A DNA stretch of 64,000 bases from contig NZ_JAKZHX010000010.1 in assembly GCF_022568815.1 (NCBI RefSeq), positions 243,153 to 307,152 on the forward strand, read 5' to 3'. Positions within the stretch are counted from its first letter, which is position 1. Each line of letters opens with the position of its first letter. Position numbers and translations under genes: made by a program. Positions 36,144 to 45,336 of this stretch are shown here, piece by piece. The notes beneath the pieces were generated by a model. The model was not told the DNA's origin. It worked only from the letters and a program-made list of their open reading frames with translations, and searched no databases. The stretch is from Undibacterium paludis (lineage in GTDB: Bacteria > Pseudomonadota > Gammaproteobacteria > Burkholderiales > Burkholderiaceae_D).

Positions 36144-36246
36144 GGCAGTCTTTCCTTGGTTGATTGAGACTTCAGTATAAGGAAGGCAGGTCGTCTGCAT
36201 CAGTAGCAACTGTAAGCAGTATTTTGTGACAAATGTCATGACTTTC
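36144..36246. repeat. Conserved upstream region of the small-protein gene, copy 2
   Basis: Matches 32669-32771 at roughly nine bases in ten, including the palindrome TGACA-AA-TGTCA at 36227-36238. The similarity stops near 36247. Confidence 0.7.
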
Positions 36247-36294
36247 ATCGCTCATGCTGACCGCCGCTATCGCGTATGGCTGCTATGTTCCCTG

Positions 36295-36756
36295 TCACCC
36301 ACCAGCTGGAACAAACCGGACCTCGCCAGTCAGGTCGTCGATCAAGATCATGACATCGCCATCGACAGTCATCGATTTATCACGAAAAAAAATCTGCCAT
36401 TTGTGATCTTTATCAATTGGTTCAAATTCCACAACCGGATCATGAAAATCGCTAAACACCATGTGCTTTTTTTCCAATGCTGCCCTGGCAATCGATTTGA
36501 CCTGCTCCTCTGATAGCCGGGTTTTTGCCGGATTCTCAGCACGCGTCGTTATGCTATGAATCGGGTTGCCCTTTCTTGTGGCAGGCGATGCGTCAGCTTT
36601 CATCACGTAGCCCTTGTTCGCGGAAATCGTCTGTTTCACAATGACGCCTTCGATTCTCTGTGTCGCAAGAAAGATTTTTCCCGCTATGACGGCCACTACA
36701 AAAACATAGAACCAGTATCGCATTGCCCTGCTTTCATGTTGGATTTTGAAGTTCAT
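36295..36756 (-). CDS. Single-pass membrane protein of unknown function
   Basis: 153 aa. One helix (about 13-31, YWFYVFVVAVIAGKIFLA), then an exported or luminal domain whose C-terminal part (LSEEQVKSIARAAL, WQIFFRDKS, GDVMILIDDLTGEVRFV) resembles PepSY/NTF2-like immunity-type folds. That resemblance is only by eye. The start at 36756 overlaps the stop of the GNAT gene in ATGA, supporting translational coupling. Confidence 0.65.
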   Translation of the reverse strand: MNFKIQHESRAMRYWFYVFVVAVIAGKIFLATQRIEGVIVKQTISANKGYVMKADASPATRKGNPIHSITTRAENPAKTRLSEEQVKSIARAALEKKHMVFSDFHDPVVEFEPIDKDHKWQIFFRDKSMTVDGDVMILIDDLTGEVRFVPAGG

Positions 36757-37262
36757 GTTTCACGCAAAAACTTCACCATCAGTACTTCATCAACATACAC
36801 ACCCTCACTTTTCAATGAGCGTGGCTCGGTCCCGTAGATGTCAAAACCCAGTTTCTGGTACAGGCGTACTGCGGCGAGGTTGTCCTTGACGGCGCTCAGG
36901 GTGACCTGTTCGACCAGGCCTGCGGCGACTTCCAGCGCCTGCGTGAGCAGGGCAGCACCCAGTCCAAGGTGGCGGTGTTCCGGCTGTACGTACATGCCCC
37001 AGATAAAACCCTTGTGGCTGTCTTTCAGGCCAGTCTCGCATTTGAGGCCAACCATGCCGGCCACGCTGCCATTGACATAGGCAAGATGGACGATGGTGGA
37101 CGACAGTCTGGCGAAGAATTCTTCATCGCTGCGCTGTGATTCAACCAGATAGGTGGAGCCGAATGCTTCAGGCGCTGTTTTCAGGGCTTCAAGGCGGATG
37201 TGGCGATAGTCTTCAAAGTCTGCCGCACCCAGGCGGCGAATGGTGATATGGTTTTCAGTCAT
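36753..37262 (-). CDS. GNAT-family N-acetyltransferase
   Basis: 169 aa from ATG 37262 (37277 also in frame). The acetyl-CoA site is VQPEHRHLGLGAALL (Q/RxxGxG/A type), followed by the helix and strand ending LYQKLGFDIYG. The acceptor is unknown; the pattern is nearest to the RimI/small-molecule group. It is followed by the coupled membrane protein at 36295-36756. Confidence 0.9.
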   Translation of the reverse strand: MTENHITIRRLGAADFEDYRHIRLEALKTAPEAFGSTYLVESQRSDEEFFARLSSTIVHLAYVNGSVAGMVGLKCETGLKDSHKGFIWGMYVQPEHRHLGLGAALLTQALEVAAGLVEQVTLSAVKDNLAAVRLYQKLGFDIYGTEPRSLKSEGVYVDEVLMVKFLRET

Positions 37263-37277
37263 GCTGGCGTCATTCAC

Positions 37278-37628
37278 TTTCTGTCGTGATCTGTCGCCAG
37301 CTTACGACAGATGCGCCGTGCCGCCAATAGTAAGGTATCTGCTTTGCCTGAAGCGACAGGTGCGATTGCTTCGATACATGGACGCCAACATGGCCTTCAG
37401 GGCGACGCAAGCTGCAACGGGGATATTGCGCTGCAAGATGATTCTCATTGGTTGATGGAATCATTCCCCAGCCTACTCTCTTGACTCATCTCCTGTCTTC
37501 AGGCTTGCACAGATCACATAGATTATCTTCGTTTTTTGATCATTCTTTGCTATTCTGGTCTGCAGGCAGGCATCGCTTCCTTCATTTTTGTTGTGCATCA
37601 GTCCCAACCTGTGTAAAGGGGAAAAGAC
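37278..37628. other. 350-bp gene-free stretch
   Basis: An inverted repeat TCTGTCGT / ACGACAGA (37280-37311) lies just upstream of the GNAT gene and could be an operator or a hairpin. Nothing else was recognised; the right part presumably holds the promoter of the binding-protein gene at 37629. Confidence 0.4.
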
Positions 37629-38609
37629 GTGAGAAACAAATTCATATGGTTCTGGCGCTACCTGTTCCCGCAACTGATGATGGCCCTTGTTCTCAGCAGC
37701 CCGGCGCATGCAACTGAAAAACTGATCGTCTACATTACCCCCGGTCTTGACCTGCCGTTCTGGCGCACCCTGGGCAGCGGCGTCAAGTCTGTTGTGGAAT
37801 CGAATGCCTATCGTTATGAAGTCATGGACAGTACCAATGATGACGACAAGCAGATGGCTCATGTCAAGACGGCAATTGCCAAAGGAGCAGCGGGCATTGT
37901 CATTTCGCCCACTGACAGCAAGTCGGCCACGGCCGTACTGGCCCTGGCCAGCCAGGCCAAAGTGCCGGTGGTGATTGCCGACATCGGCACGAATGGCGGT
38001 GACTTTGTGTCTTACGTCAAGGCCGATAATTATAAGGGCGCCTATGGTGTCGGCGTCGCCCTGGCCGCTGCCATGAAAGAAAAGGGCTGGGTCAATGAAG
38101 CATTTGCCTTGTGCACGATTTCTTTGTCACGCAAGAACGGGCAGGACCGGACCAATGGTTTCAGGGATGCGATGAAAGAGGCCGGCTTTACCAAAGAAGT
38201 CGCCTTGCGGCAAATGCAGACCTATACGATAGAAGAGACCTACGCCTTTGTCAGCGACATCCTGAAAGAAAACCCCAAGCTGCGCGGCCTGTTCATTGAG
38301 GTCGACAAACCTACGCTGGGCGCCCTGGCTGCGCTCAAGGACAAGCATAAAACCGGCGAGGTCCTGGTCGGGTCTTTTGATGGCATCCCTGAATTTATCG
38401 ATCACCTGAAAAGCGGCACCATCGTCGCTGTCGGCATGCAGCAGCCTTACCTGATAGGCACCAAGGCGGCAGAAGCCCTGTTCTCGCGCCTGGCTGGGCA
38501 AACGCCACCCAAACAGATCATCGTCCCCATCCTGATCGCGACCAATAAAAATATTATCGAACTGTTACCGACTGCAAATAAAACTGTGTTCGGGAATGAG
38601 GCGAAATAG
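37629..38609 (+). CDS. Periplasmic binding protein, type 1 (ribose/autoinducer-2-like)
   Basis: 326 aa, GTG start preceded by AAAGGGG. Signal peptide about 1-28 (ends AHA). Two-lobed type 1 fold: VYITPGLDLPFWRTLGSGV opens the N-lobe, GAAGIVISPTD and VPVVIADI follow, and the hinge and C-lobe include GLFIEVDKPTLGAL and VLVGSFDG. There are no permease or ATPase genes nearby; instead a histidine kinase starts 46 bp downstream. It probably acts as ligand receptor for that kinase, as LuxP does for LuxQ, rather than for import. Confidence 0.85.
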   Translation: MRNKFIWFWRYLFPQLMMALVLSSPAHATEKLIVYITPGLDLPFWRTLGSGVKSVVESNAYRYEVMDSTNDDDKQMAHVKTAIAKGAAGIVISPTDSKSATAVLALASQAKVPVVIADIGTNGGDFVSYVKADNYKGAYGVGVALAAAMKEKGWVNEAFALCTISLSRKNGQDRTNGFRDAMKEAGFTKEVALRQMQTYTIEETYAFVSDILKENPKLRGLFIEVDKPTLGALAALKDKHKTGEVLVGSFDGIPEFIDHLKSGTIVAVGMQQPYLIGTKAAEALFSRLAGQTPPKQIIVPILIATNKNIIELLPTANKTVFGNEAK

Positions 38610-38655
38610 GCCCCGTCAGCCTGATGACCTCATGTCCAACTGAAACCTGACAACC

Positions 38656-40275
38656 ATGCGCAGTCGCCGTTTGAAACTGGGCCAGCGTCTTGCACTCAGT
38701 TATGGCCTGGTGATCATGCTATTGATACTGGTCAGCCTGTCCGGCCTTTCCATGCTGTCAGAACTGCAAAAAAACACAAGCAGCGCCCTGAAAGACCGTT
38801 ACGCCAAGACTCAGCTGGTCAACGAGGTCATCAATGATCTGGAGAGTATTGCGCGGGCAATGCGCAATACCCTGTTCCTCAACGATGCGCAACAAATCCG
38901 CGAACAACTACAGGACATCAATACCGCCAAGTTCAGTATGGCGCAGTCGCTCGCTCATCTCAAAGACAGTATCCATGACGCGGAAGGCAAGGAAATCCTG
39001 CATGAAATTGACGTGATTCATTCAGCTTACATTGTTAATCAGGAAGACTTTGTCGAGCTGGTGACCGACCAGCACATGGGGGAAGCCAAGAACCTGCTGC
39101 TGGTTGATTTGCATCCTTACCAGATTCAATACTTTAATGCCTTGCGCAAGCTCAATCGCCTGCAAAGTGCATCGATGGCAGAGGCCAGTGAGAAGATCGC
39201 CACATCCTATCTGTCTGCCAGGCAATGGATGCTGGCCCTGGCTGCTACTGCAGTTGTGCTCAGCATCATTGTGACTGTCTGGCTGACCCGTTCACTGTTG
39301 CGACAACTGGGTGGCGAGCCAGACTATGCCACCGCCATTGCCAGGCGCATCGCCGAAGGTGACCTGCTCTCTGAAATCAGGCTCAACAAAGGGGACGAAT
39401 CCAGTCTCCTCTATGTCATGCGCACCATGCGCGACAGTCTGATAGAACGCACAGAAACACTGGAGATGACCAATATGGAGCTGGAGGCGACCGTCGACAC
39501 GCTTAAACGCACCCAGAATGAACTGGTCGCCAGCGAAAAAATGGCAGCGCTCGGTTCGCTCGTGGCCGGCGTGGCGCATGAATTGAATACACCGATAGGC
39601 AATAGCGTGATGATGGCAAGCAGTCTGGTTGACATGACAGAGAGCCTGTCAGAAGATGCACGGGCCAACACCCTGAAGCGTTCAAACCTGGATAAATACA
39701 TCAGTGAAGTCAAACAGGGCAGCGAGATCCTGTTGCGCAATTTGCGACGCAGCAGTGAGCTGGTACTTAGCTTCAAACAGGTGGCGGTTGATCGTGAGAC
39801 TTCACAGGCCAGGCATTTCCTGCTGTCTGATATCGTGCAGGAAATCGTGCTGATGATGCAGCCCATATTCAAAAAGACGCGTTTTGAACTGAGTATCGAT
39901 ATCAGCCCCTTGATTGCCATGGACAGTTATCCCGGTCCATTGGGGCAGGTCATCAGCAATCTGATCAATAATGTGCTGGTACATGGTTTTGAAGAGCGAA
40001 CCGAGGGCCACATTCACATCTCAGCCAGAGTTGAGGGCAACAGTTCCGTGCTGCTCGCCGTGGAAGATGATGGTTGCGGCATCACACCGGAAAACCTGCC
40101 ACGGATATTTGATCCTTTCTTTACGACCAAGCTTGGCCGAGGCGGTTCTGGCCTTGGTCTGCACATCGTCTACAATATTGTGCACTCTATCCTGCAGGGT
40201 ACGATACATGTCAACAGCAAACCAGGTGTCGGAACACGTTTTGAATTGTTGCTGCCGCTCAGTTGCATTCAGTAA
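38656..40275 (+). CDS. Membrane sensor histidine kinase
   Basis: 539 aa. Helices at about 14-36 and 195-215 flank a helical periplasmic domain. A HAMP-like linker and coiled coil lead to the H-box VAGVAHELNTPIGN, then N-box VISNLINNVLVHG, G1 EDDGCGI, F-box DPFFTTK and G2 GGSGLGLHIV. All catalytic motifs are intact. No response regulator is adjacent, so the partner is encoded elsewhere. The gene pair with the upstream binding protein suggests two-component sensing of a sugar-like ligand. Confidence 0.92.
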   Translation: MRSRRLKLGQRLALSYGLVIMLLILVSLSGLSMLSELQKNTSSALKDRYAKTQLVNEVINDLESIARAMRNTLFLNDAQQIREQLQDINTAKFSMAQSLAHLKDSIHDAEGKEILHEIDVIHSAYIVNQEDFVELVTDQHMGEAKNLLLVDLHPYQIQYFNALRKLNRLQSASMAEASEKIATSYLSARQWMLALAATAVVLSIIVTVWLTRSLLRQLGGEPDYATAIARRIAEGDLLSEIRLNKGDESSLLYVMRTMRDSLIERTETLEMTNMELEATVDTLKRTQNELVASEKMAALGSLVAGVAHELNTPIGNSVMMASSLVDMTESLSEDARANTLKRSNLDKYISEVKQGSEILLRNLRRSSELVLSFKQVAVDRETSQARHFLLSDIVQEIVLMMQPIFKKTRFELSIDISPLIAMDSYPGPLGQVISNLINNVLVHGFEERTEGHIHISARVEGNSSVLLAVEDDGCGITPENLPRIFDPFFTTKLGRGGSGLGLHIVYNIVHSILQGTIHVNSKPGVGTRFELLLPLSCIQ

Positions 40276-40322
40276 ATGCCTTCAGTGAAGCTTCCGGGCT
40301 GGCTGGCTGCATTTCCCTTTTG

Positions 40323-41123
40323 TTATTCCATTACGGCACGGGGGGACTCTGAAGGCGGCAGGTACTTGCCCAGGATGGATTTGACCGTACCATCCCTGTG
40401 CATGTCCCTGATCAGCTCATGCCATTTGCCCGCCTCGACAGGGTCAAAGGTTTTTTTTGAGAGCGCCAGACTGCTGAATTCGCCCGTCTGCGGCAGGCTC
40501 AGGTCATAGGTTTGCAGGCGGTTCGCCAGCCCCATCTGCTCAGCCGTCGCCCGATAAGACATAGGGTAGGACAAGGCCACCATGAAGCGGTTGGCATTGA
40601 GCATACGCACCAGCGCCCTGGTGTCAGTGGCTTCGATCAGACGGTTTTGTTTGCGAAACTGGGCAATGATGGATTCAAGATAAGGGCCATGATCAACTTT
40701 TCTCTGCACGCCAACTGTGAAGTCCGGGCTTTTCAGCAGGCCTTCCATGCTCTGAATGTCTGGCGGCAGCATCGCCAGCGAAATCAGAAAGGGTGTCGCA
40801 TAGTGCATGCTGAAAAAATAGGCCATGCCCTCTCTTTCCGGCGTGCGCACTGCTGTTGCAATCATGTCCAGTTCACCATTACGCATGGCAAACCACTGTC
40901 GGGCAATAGGCAGGACAATGACTTCAAAACGGCAGCCTGTCCTGGTGTAAAGCTCGTTGGCAATGTCGACATCCATGCCCTTGCCGTCATGGTAGTAATA
41001 ACCGGAATCAAATACACCGTAACGGATAGGGTGTGACAGACAGGCTGGTTTATCCTGAGACAGTACTTGTTGCGCAAACAGGCAGCAATTCAGCAACAGC
41101 AGTAATTTGATGCGCAACATCAT
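40323..41123 (-). CDS. Family 3 periplasmic binding protein
   Basis: 266 aa with a short signal peptide (about 1-22, ends LSQ). YGVFDSGYYYHDGKGMDVDIANEL is the N-lobe opening of SBP_bac_3 proteins; NGELDMIATAVRTPEREGMAYFF is also typical. It stands alone, convergent with the kinase gene, without permease or ATPase. Many such orphan proteins in betaproteobacteria are of unknown ligand. Confidence 0.85.
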   Translation of the reverse strand: MMLRIKLLLLLNCCLFAQQVLSQDKPACLSHPIRYGVFDSGYYYHDGKGMDVDIANELYTRTGCRFEVIVLPIARQWFAMRNGELDMIATAVRTPEREGMAYFFSMHYATPFLISLAMLPPDIQSMEGLLKSPDFTVGVQRKVDHGPYLESIIAQFRKQNRLIEATDTRALVRMLNANRFMVALSYPMSYRATAEQMGLANRLQTYDLSLPQTGEFSSLALSKKTFDPVEAGKWHELIRDMHRDGTVKSILGKYLPPSESPRAVME

Positions 41124-41355
41124 GGTCTCTTGCTCATTTTTCCAACTGACATTTCTGAACAGTGATGTTTGGTGGACTATAACAGTGTCCGACAGATTGC
41201 CATCAGCATGTGTGTACTTTTGTTAAATGCCATTCCCATGTCGCTCACATTGAACAAGCCTTGACTTGTAACAAACATCAAGATTTCAATCGTCACCTCA
41301 TACTTTTTGCTATGCTAAGCCCCCTTTTGTATTTTGTAATCAGACAGGCAACGAT

Positions 41356-42039
41356 ATGAAGTCTTTGATCGTTTTACTCCTTGCACTACCCGTCCTGGCC
41401 TGGGGACAAGGCAAGAATCCACCTGGCACATGCGAGACTGAGGCCTGGATGTCCGCCCCCGATACCCTGCAAAAAGCCAGGGTAACGCTGCCGCTATTCA
41501 AGCATTACTGCTACAGCGATCAATCCGGCAGCTATGTGCTTTACCTGACCGAAAAGCAGGACCTGAAATATGGAACAGAAACACTGTCAAGCGCCATAGA
41601 AGCCCATCTGCTGAAGATAGAGGCAGACAAATCCCTGAGCAATATTGCCAGCATACGCGACAAGGCCAGCGCAGAAGAAGCAGGCATGGAATTCTGGAGC
41701 AGGCTGACCGATACCAGCGACATCGACAAGGACGGCAACGTGGGGGCAGTCATCGTCTATCGCTTCTATAACAAGGGTGATGACGGGCTCGTCGATCGTG
41801 ACGCCTTCTCTGGCCGCATCAAGATCGTGATGTTCTACAAGGGCAGCAAGGTCGTCATCCGCGCCGTGACGGGCAAGCTTGACGGCCAACGGCAGACCAC
41901 GGCGACAGAAAATTTCTTTGCCCTGCCGGCCTCAGTGCAAAAGAATCTGATAAAGAAGATGGAAGCGATGTACAAAGGTGATTTGTACGGGTTTGATAAT
42001 AGCTATAAATTCATGCCGAGAAAATCGCAGGGAAATTAG
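41356..42039 (+). CDS. Secreted protein of unknown function
   Basis: 227 aa with a signal peptide (about 1-18, ends AWGQ). The mature protein has a Cys pair (Cys26, Cys52), the acidic turn DTSDIDKDGNVGAVIVYRF, which looks like a calcium-binding-style loop, and a beta-rich C-terminal half. The family is not recognised. An AT-rich hairpin lies between this gene and the next (42105-42122). Confidence 0.65.
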   Translation: MKSLIVLLLALPVLAWGQGKNPPGTCETEAWMSAPDTLQKARVTLPLFKHYCYSDQSGSYVLYLTEKQDLKYGTETLSSAIEAHLLKIEADKSLSNIASIRDKASAEEAGMEFWSRLTDTSDIDKDGNVGAVIVYRFYNKGDDGLVDRDAFSGRIKIVMFYKGSKVVIRAVTGKLDGQRQTTATENFFALPASVQKNLIKKMEAMYKGDLYGFDNSYKFMPRKSQGN

Positions 42040-42104
42040 CTGCTGCCATCCATAAGCCTCACTTAAAAATCAATACAGAAATAACTGGTGAGCTCCCCCA
42101 TGTT

Positions 42105-42122
42105 AAGATAAAAAATTATCTT
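42105..42122. terminator. AT-rich hairpin before the Lgt-like gene
   Basis: AAGATAA-AAAA-TTATCTT followed by TT, 66 bp after the stop of the secreted-protein gene and 17 bp before the next ATG. It could end the first transcript or be an operator of the second gene. Confidence 0.35.
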
Positions 42123-42138
42123 TTGACTAAAGACGCAC

Positions 42139-43062
42139 ATGGCCTTTCCTTATTTGACAGATGTAGTACGCAGTCTGTTTGGCATTTCGCTGCCGCTGCC
42201 TATACCCATGTTTGGCCTCTTCGTTGGCATCGCCATGCTGGTTGCTGCCTACGCGCTCAAGCGTGAATTACAGCGCAAGCACAGTAACGGGCAGATCGGC
42301 ACAGCCAGAATGAAGAGAAAAAATGAGAATGGCGCCAGTACTGTTATGGACGTGCAGCCACAAGAAATCGTCGCCGACCTCAGCTTTGTGGTCATGCTGG
42401 CGGGTATCGCTGGTGCCAGGTTATTTCATATACTTGAACATACCGACGAGTTTATGATCAACCCAATGGCGATGATATTCACCACATCCGGCCTGAGTAT
42501 TTTTGGTGGGCTGATCGCCGGTACGCTGACCGGCCTGTACTGTGTCAGGCGGTGGCGACTTGCTTTGCGCCCAGCCCTGGATGCAGCAGCACCAGCGATG
42601 ATGCTGGGCTATGCGATAGGCCGCATCGGTTGCCAGGTATCTGGTGATGGGGACTGGGGCAGCGTGGCAAACCTGACACTCAAACCAGACTGGTTACCCC
42701 TGTGGGCATGGGCTCAAACCTATGATAACAATATCGTCGGCGCCGTCATTGCAGCGCCGGGTGTCTACCCCACACCCATGTATGAAGTTTTAATGAGCCT
42801 GGTTTGCTTTGCCTTGTTATGGGTTTTCAGGAAAAATCGATTCCAGGCCGGATGGTTATTTTCCATGTATATGCTGCTGGCTGGTATAGAACGATTGCTG
42901 ATAGAAAAAATCCGCATCAATCCTGTATTCGATGTCCTTGGTATCCATGCGACGCAGGCAGAATTCATCTCCGGCGTCCTGATTGTCGCTGGGCTTGCCG
43001 GTATGCTGATGTTGCGCAAGCGCTCGACAGCAACACCTGTGTCAGGCGCAATGGCGAATTAG
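42139..43062 (+). CDS. Prolipoprotein diacylglyceryl transferase homologue (divergent Lgt)
   Basis: 307 aa, about seven membrane helices. The Lgt outline is present: PIPMFGLFVGIAML in helix 1, GARLFHILEH, GLSIFGGLIAG and GYAIGRIGCQVSGDGDWG. In canonical Lgt the corresponding motifs are HGG and GRxGNFxNGE; here the His of HGG is Phe and the Asn after GRxG is Cys, although the Arg remains. It may be a paralogue with altered activity, with the true lgt elsewhere. Confidence 0.8.
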   Translation: MAFPYLTDVVRSLFGISLPLPIPMFGLFVGIAMLVAAYALKRELQRKHSNGQIGTARMKRKNENGASTVMDVQPQEIVADLSFVVMLAGIAGARLFHILEHTDEFMINPMAMIFTTSGLSIFGGLIAGTLTGLYCVRRWRLALRPALDAAAPAMMLGYAIGRIGCQVSGDGDWGSVANLTLKPDWLPLWAWAQTYDNNIVGAVIAAPGVYPTPMYEVLMSLVCFALLWVFRKNRFQAGWLFSMYMLLAGIERLLIEKIRINPVFDVLGIHATQAEFISGVLIVAGLAGMLMLRKRSTATPVSGAMAN

Positions 43063-43128
43063 CCAGACTTATCTATCAACACCCATTTTTCATCGGCATA
43101 CAGTCCAGGTTTGTCTGGGTTATGCATT

Positions 43129-44520
43129 TCACTGTTTGCTGACCACGAGGTTTGTTTCTTTTCCTTCGCCTTTGACAGGTTTAAACTCCATACGCTTGAT
43201 ATCACCAACAATAAACACATAGCAAAAGATAGCAATAGCAGCATTGCCAGCTACAAAAACCAGGGCGCCAGCAAATGAACCTGTGGCTTGCAGGATATAG
43301 CCTATGACGATGGGCGTGGTGATGCCTGCGACATTACCGAAAGTATTGAACAACGCGCCGCTCAAACCTCCCGCTTCTTTTGGTGCTGTGTCAGATACCA
43401 CCGCCCAACCGAGAGCGCCTATGCCCTTGCCAAAAAAGGCCAGTGACATGGTCGCAATGACGATTGCATCCGCGCTGATGTAATTGCAAAAGATCATACT
43501 CATCGCCATGAGCAGGCCGATGACGATAGGTGTTTTTCTGGCCCTGGATAAAGACACGCCAGATTTGATCATGCGGTCAGAAATGATACCGCCGAGTACT
43601 CCGCCAATAAAACCTGCGATGGCGGGTATGGCAGCAACGAAGCCCGCCTTGAGGATAGTCATGTGCCGTTCAGAAACCAGGTATACCGGGAACCAGGTCA
43701 GGAAAAAATACGTCAGGGTATTGATGCAATACTGGCCGATATACACACCCAGCAACATGCGGTTGGACAGCAATTGTTTGATGATGGACGCTGTATCGAG
43801 CTGCTCCGCCTTTTTGACCTGATGCGCGTTTTCAAGATCGATCAAGGCCCCGCCATCTTTTAAATACTGGAGTTCTGCAGCATTGATGCGCGGGTGTGTT
43901 TGCGGGTCGTGCAGTCTGAACTTCCAGACCACAGACATCATGATACCGAGCGCTCCCATGACATAGAATACGCTGGGCCATCCCCATTGATGGACTATCC
44001 AGCCCATGAAGGGGGCAAAAATCACGGTCGCAAAATATTGTGCAGAATTGAAGATCGCCGCTGCCAGCCCACGCTCACTGACAGGGAACCAGGCAGACGC
44101 AATACGGCTGTTACCAGGAAACGAGGGGGCCTCTGCCGCACCGACCAGCAGGCGCAACGCAAACAGCACCGCAATCGCCAACGCTCCTGACAAGAACCCT
44201 ACCAGCCCCATGAGCATGGTAAACAGTGACCACATGAAGATACTGAAAAAGTAAGTGATCTTGGAACCATACCTGTCCAGCAGCCATCCACCTGGAATTT
44301 GCGCCAGCACATAAGACCAGGCAAATGCCGAAAAGATAAACCCCATCTGTACCGACGACAAACCCAGACTCTTGCTTAACTCTGGCCCGGCGATGGAGAT
44401 GGATGCACGGTCAGCATAGTTAATGGTCGTTACGATAAATAAAATCAGCAAGATACCCCAGCGGGTCCCCGTGCGTTTCTGACTGTTTTGACTGCCTGCT
44501 ATCAATGCCTGTGCGTCCAT
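43129..44520 (-). CDS. MFS transporter, anion:cation symporter type (GudP/galactonate-like)
   Basis: 463 aa, twelve helices. The opening TRWGILLILFIVTTINYADRASISIAGP and VQMGFIFSAFAWSYVLAQIPGG match hexuronate/glucarate/galactonate permeases of the ACS family. WLLDRYGSK is the loop 2-3 signature. A 24-bp palindrome 93 bp upstream suggests control by a GntR-type regulator. No sugar-acid catabolic gene is next to it. Confidence 0.9.
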   Translation of the reverse strand: MDAQALIAGSQNSQKRTGTRWGILLILFIVTTINYADRASISIAGPELSKSLGLSSVQMGFIFSAFAWSYVLAQIPGGWLLDRYGSKITYFFSIFMWSLFTMLMGLVGFLSGALAIAVLFALRLLVGAAEAPSFPGNSRIASAWFPVSERGLAAAIFNSAQYFATVIFAPFMGWIVHQWGWPSVFYVMGALGIMMSVVWKFRLHDPQTHPRINAAELQYLKDGGALIDLENAHQVKKAEQLDTASIIKQLLSNRMLLGVYIGQYCINTLTYFFLTWFPVYLVSERHMTILKAGFVAAIPAIAGFIGGVLGGIISDRMIKSGVSLSRARKTPIVIGLLMAMSMIFCNYISADAIVIATMSLAFFGKGIGALGWAVVSDTAPKEAGGLSGALFNTFGNVAGITTPIVIGYILQATGSFAGALVFVAGNAAIAIFCYVFIVGDIKRMEFKPVKGEGKETNLVVSKQ

Positions 44521-44954
44521 CCTGTCCCCGGTTCATATAGTTTTTCGCTAGCGTTTACGCTATTGCAATTGGAGCAATAGCGATAAGCTTCAAATATATC
44601 TAAAACTATACTATGTTATATGACGTCATACAACATGAGATTATCATAGAGGTCATTTTTTGAGAAATTCAGCGCTTGTCGCCGACTGCGCTTATGCTTT
44701 CCTTTTCTGGTACAGAGGAAAAATCCCCTTCAAAACTGGCAGAGAATGATTGCCCGGCTTATTCACGACAAGTCATGTTGTATGATAACGCACAAATAAA
44801 TACAAGAAACTACAATCAGTATGTGCTTCTCTGGATGAGTAACTCACCGTTTTTCGGGGGCCTGCCTAAAAAACTTCCAGGGTGAATTGAGGTCTTGATT
44901 GTATTACCATATCCATTGGCAAAGTTGATGCCTGCCCTGCCCCGGCACCGCCAC
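44521..44954. other. 430-bp gene-free stretch upstream of the MFS gene
   Basis: It contains a 24-bp palindrome (44613-44636) and a matching half-site (44774-44784). A 69-codon frame (44676-44885, plus) has no ribosome site and no recognisable features. Confidence 0.5.
44613..44636. promoter_or_regulatory. 24-bp operator candidate
   Basis: The palindrome is centred on TATGACGTCATA with outer arms ATGTT and AACAT; only one symmetric pair is mismatched. The half ATGTTGTATGA recurs at 44774-44784. Form and size suit a FadR-subfamily GntR regulator, often paired with sugar-acid transporters. No such regulator gene is in the window. Confidence 0.6.
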
Positions 44955-45233
44955 TCAGGCATGCTTTACAAACTCTATCGCCTCTGTATCAACAGCGATG
45001 GCATGGACCTCGGTCAATCCGTCTGGCCTTTTCCATTCCATGCTCACCCAGACCTGACCACCTTCGTAAACGTCAAACACCTTGACAGTTTGCCTCAGCA
45101 GGGATGACACATCGGCCAGCTCGGAGCCGGCCAGCCTTTTGATGATGGATGGGCGTATGGCGAACAAGCGGACATAGTCATCTTCTTTGACGATGTGGCC
45201 GTTACGGTCTTTGCCTGTGCGAGTATTTGTCAT
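44955..45233 (-). CDS. Small soluble protein of unknown function
   Basis: 92 aa, no signal or membrane segment. The sequence reads like a compact beta-rich domain: GHIVKEDDYVRLF, then LLRQTVKVFDVYEGGQVWVSMEWKRPDG. The family is not named here. It follows the RlhA-like gene on the same strand, separated by about 100 bp and a strong hairpin terminator, so it is probably expressed separately. Confidence 0.65.
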   Translation of the reverse strand: MTNTRTGKDRNGHIVKEDDYVRLFAIRPSIIKRLAGSELADVSSLLRQTVKVFDVYEGGQVWVSMEWKRPDGLTEVHAIAVDTEAIEFVKHA

Positions 45234-45288
45234 TTACAAATGAGACTGGCAATAAATTCATATTCAGATATTCAGAATACCAAGCTCC

Positions 45289-45312
45289 CCCAAAAAAATC
45301 TTTTTTTGGGGC
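45289..45312 (-). terminator. Rho-independent terminator
   Basis: Perfect 11-bp arms CCCCAAAAAAA and TTTTTTTGGGG with a two-base centre, 25 bp after the stop of the RlhA-like gene. The T-run in the arm and its position make a terminator likely, probably usable in both directions. Confidence 0.7.
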
Positions 45313-45336
45313 TTTGCATTTGCATAGACTACATCA

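Noticed and set aside
44676..44885. 69-codon plus-strand frame upstream of the MFS gene
   Set aside because: No ribosome site, no motif, and it covers a likely operator region.
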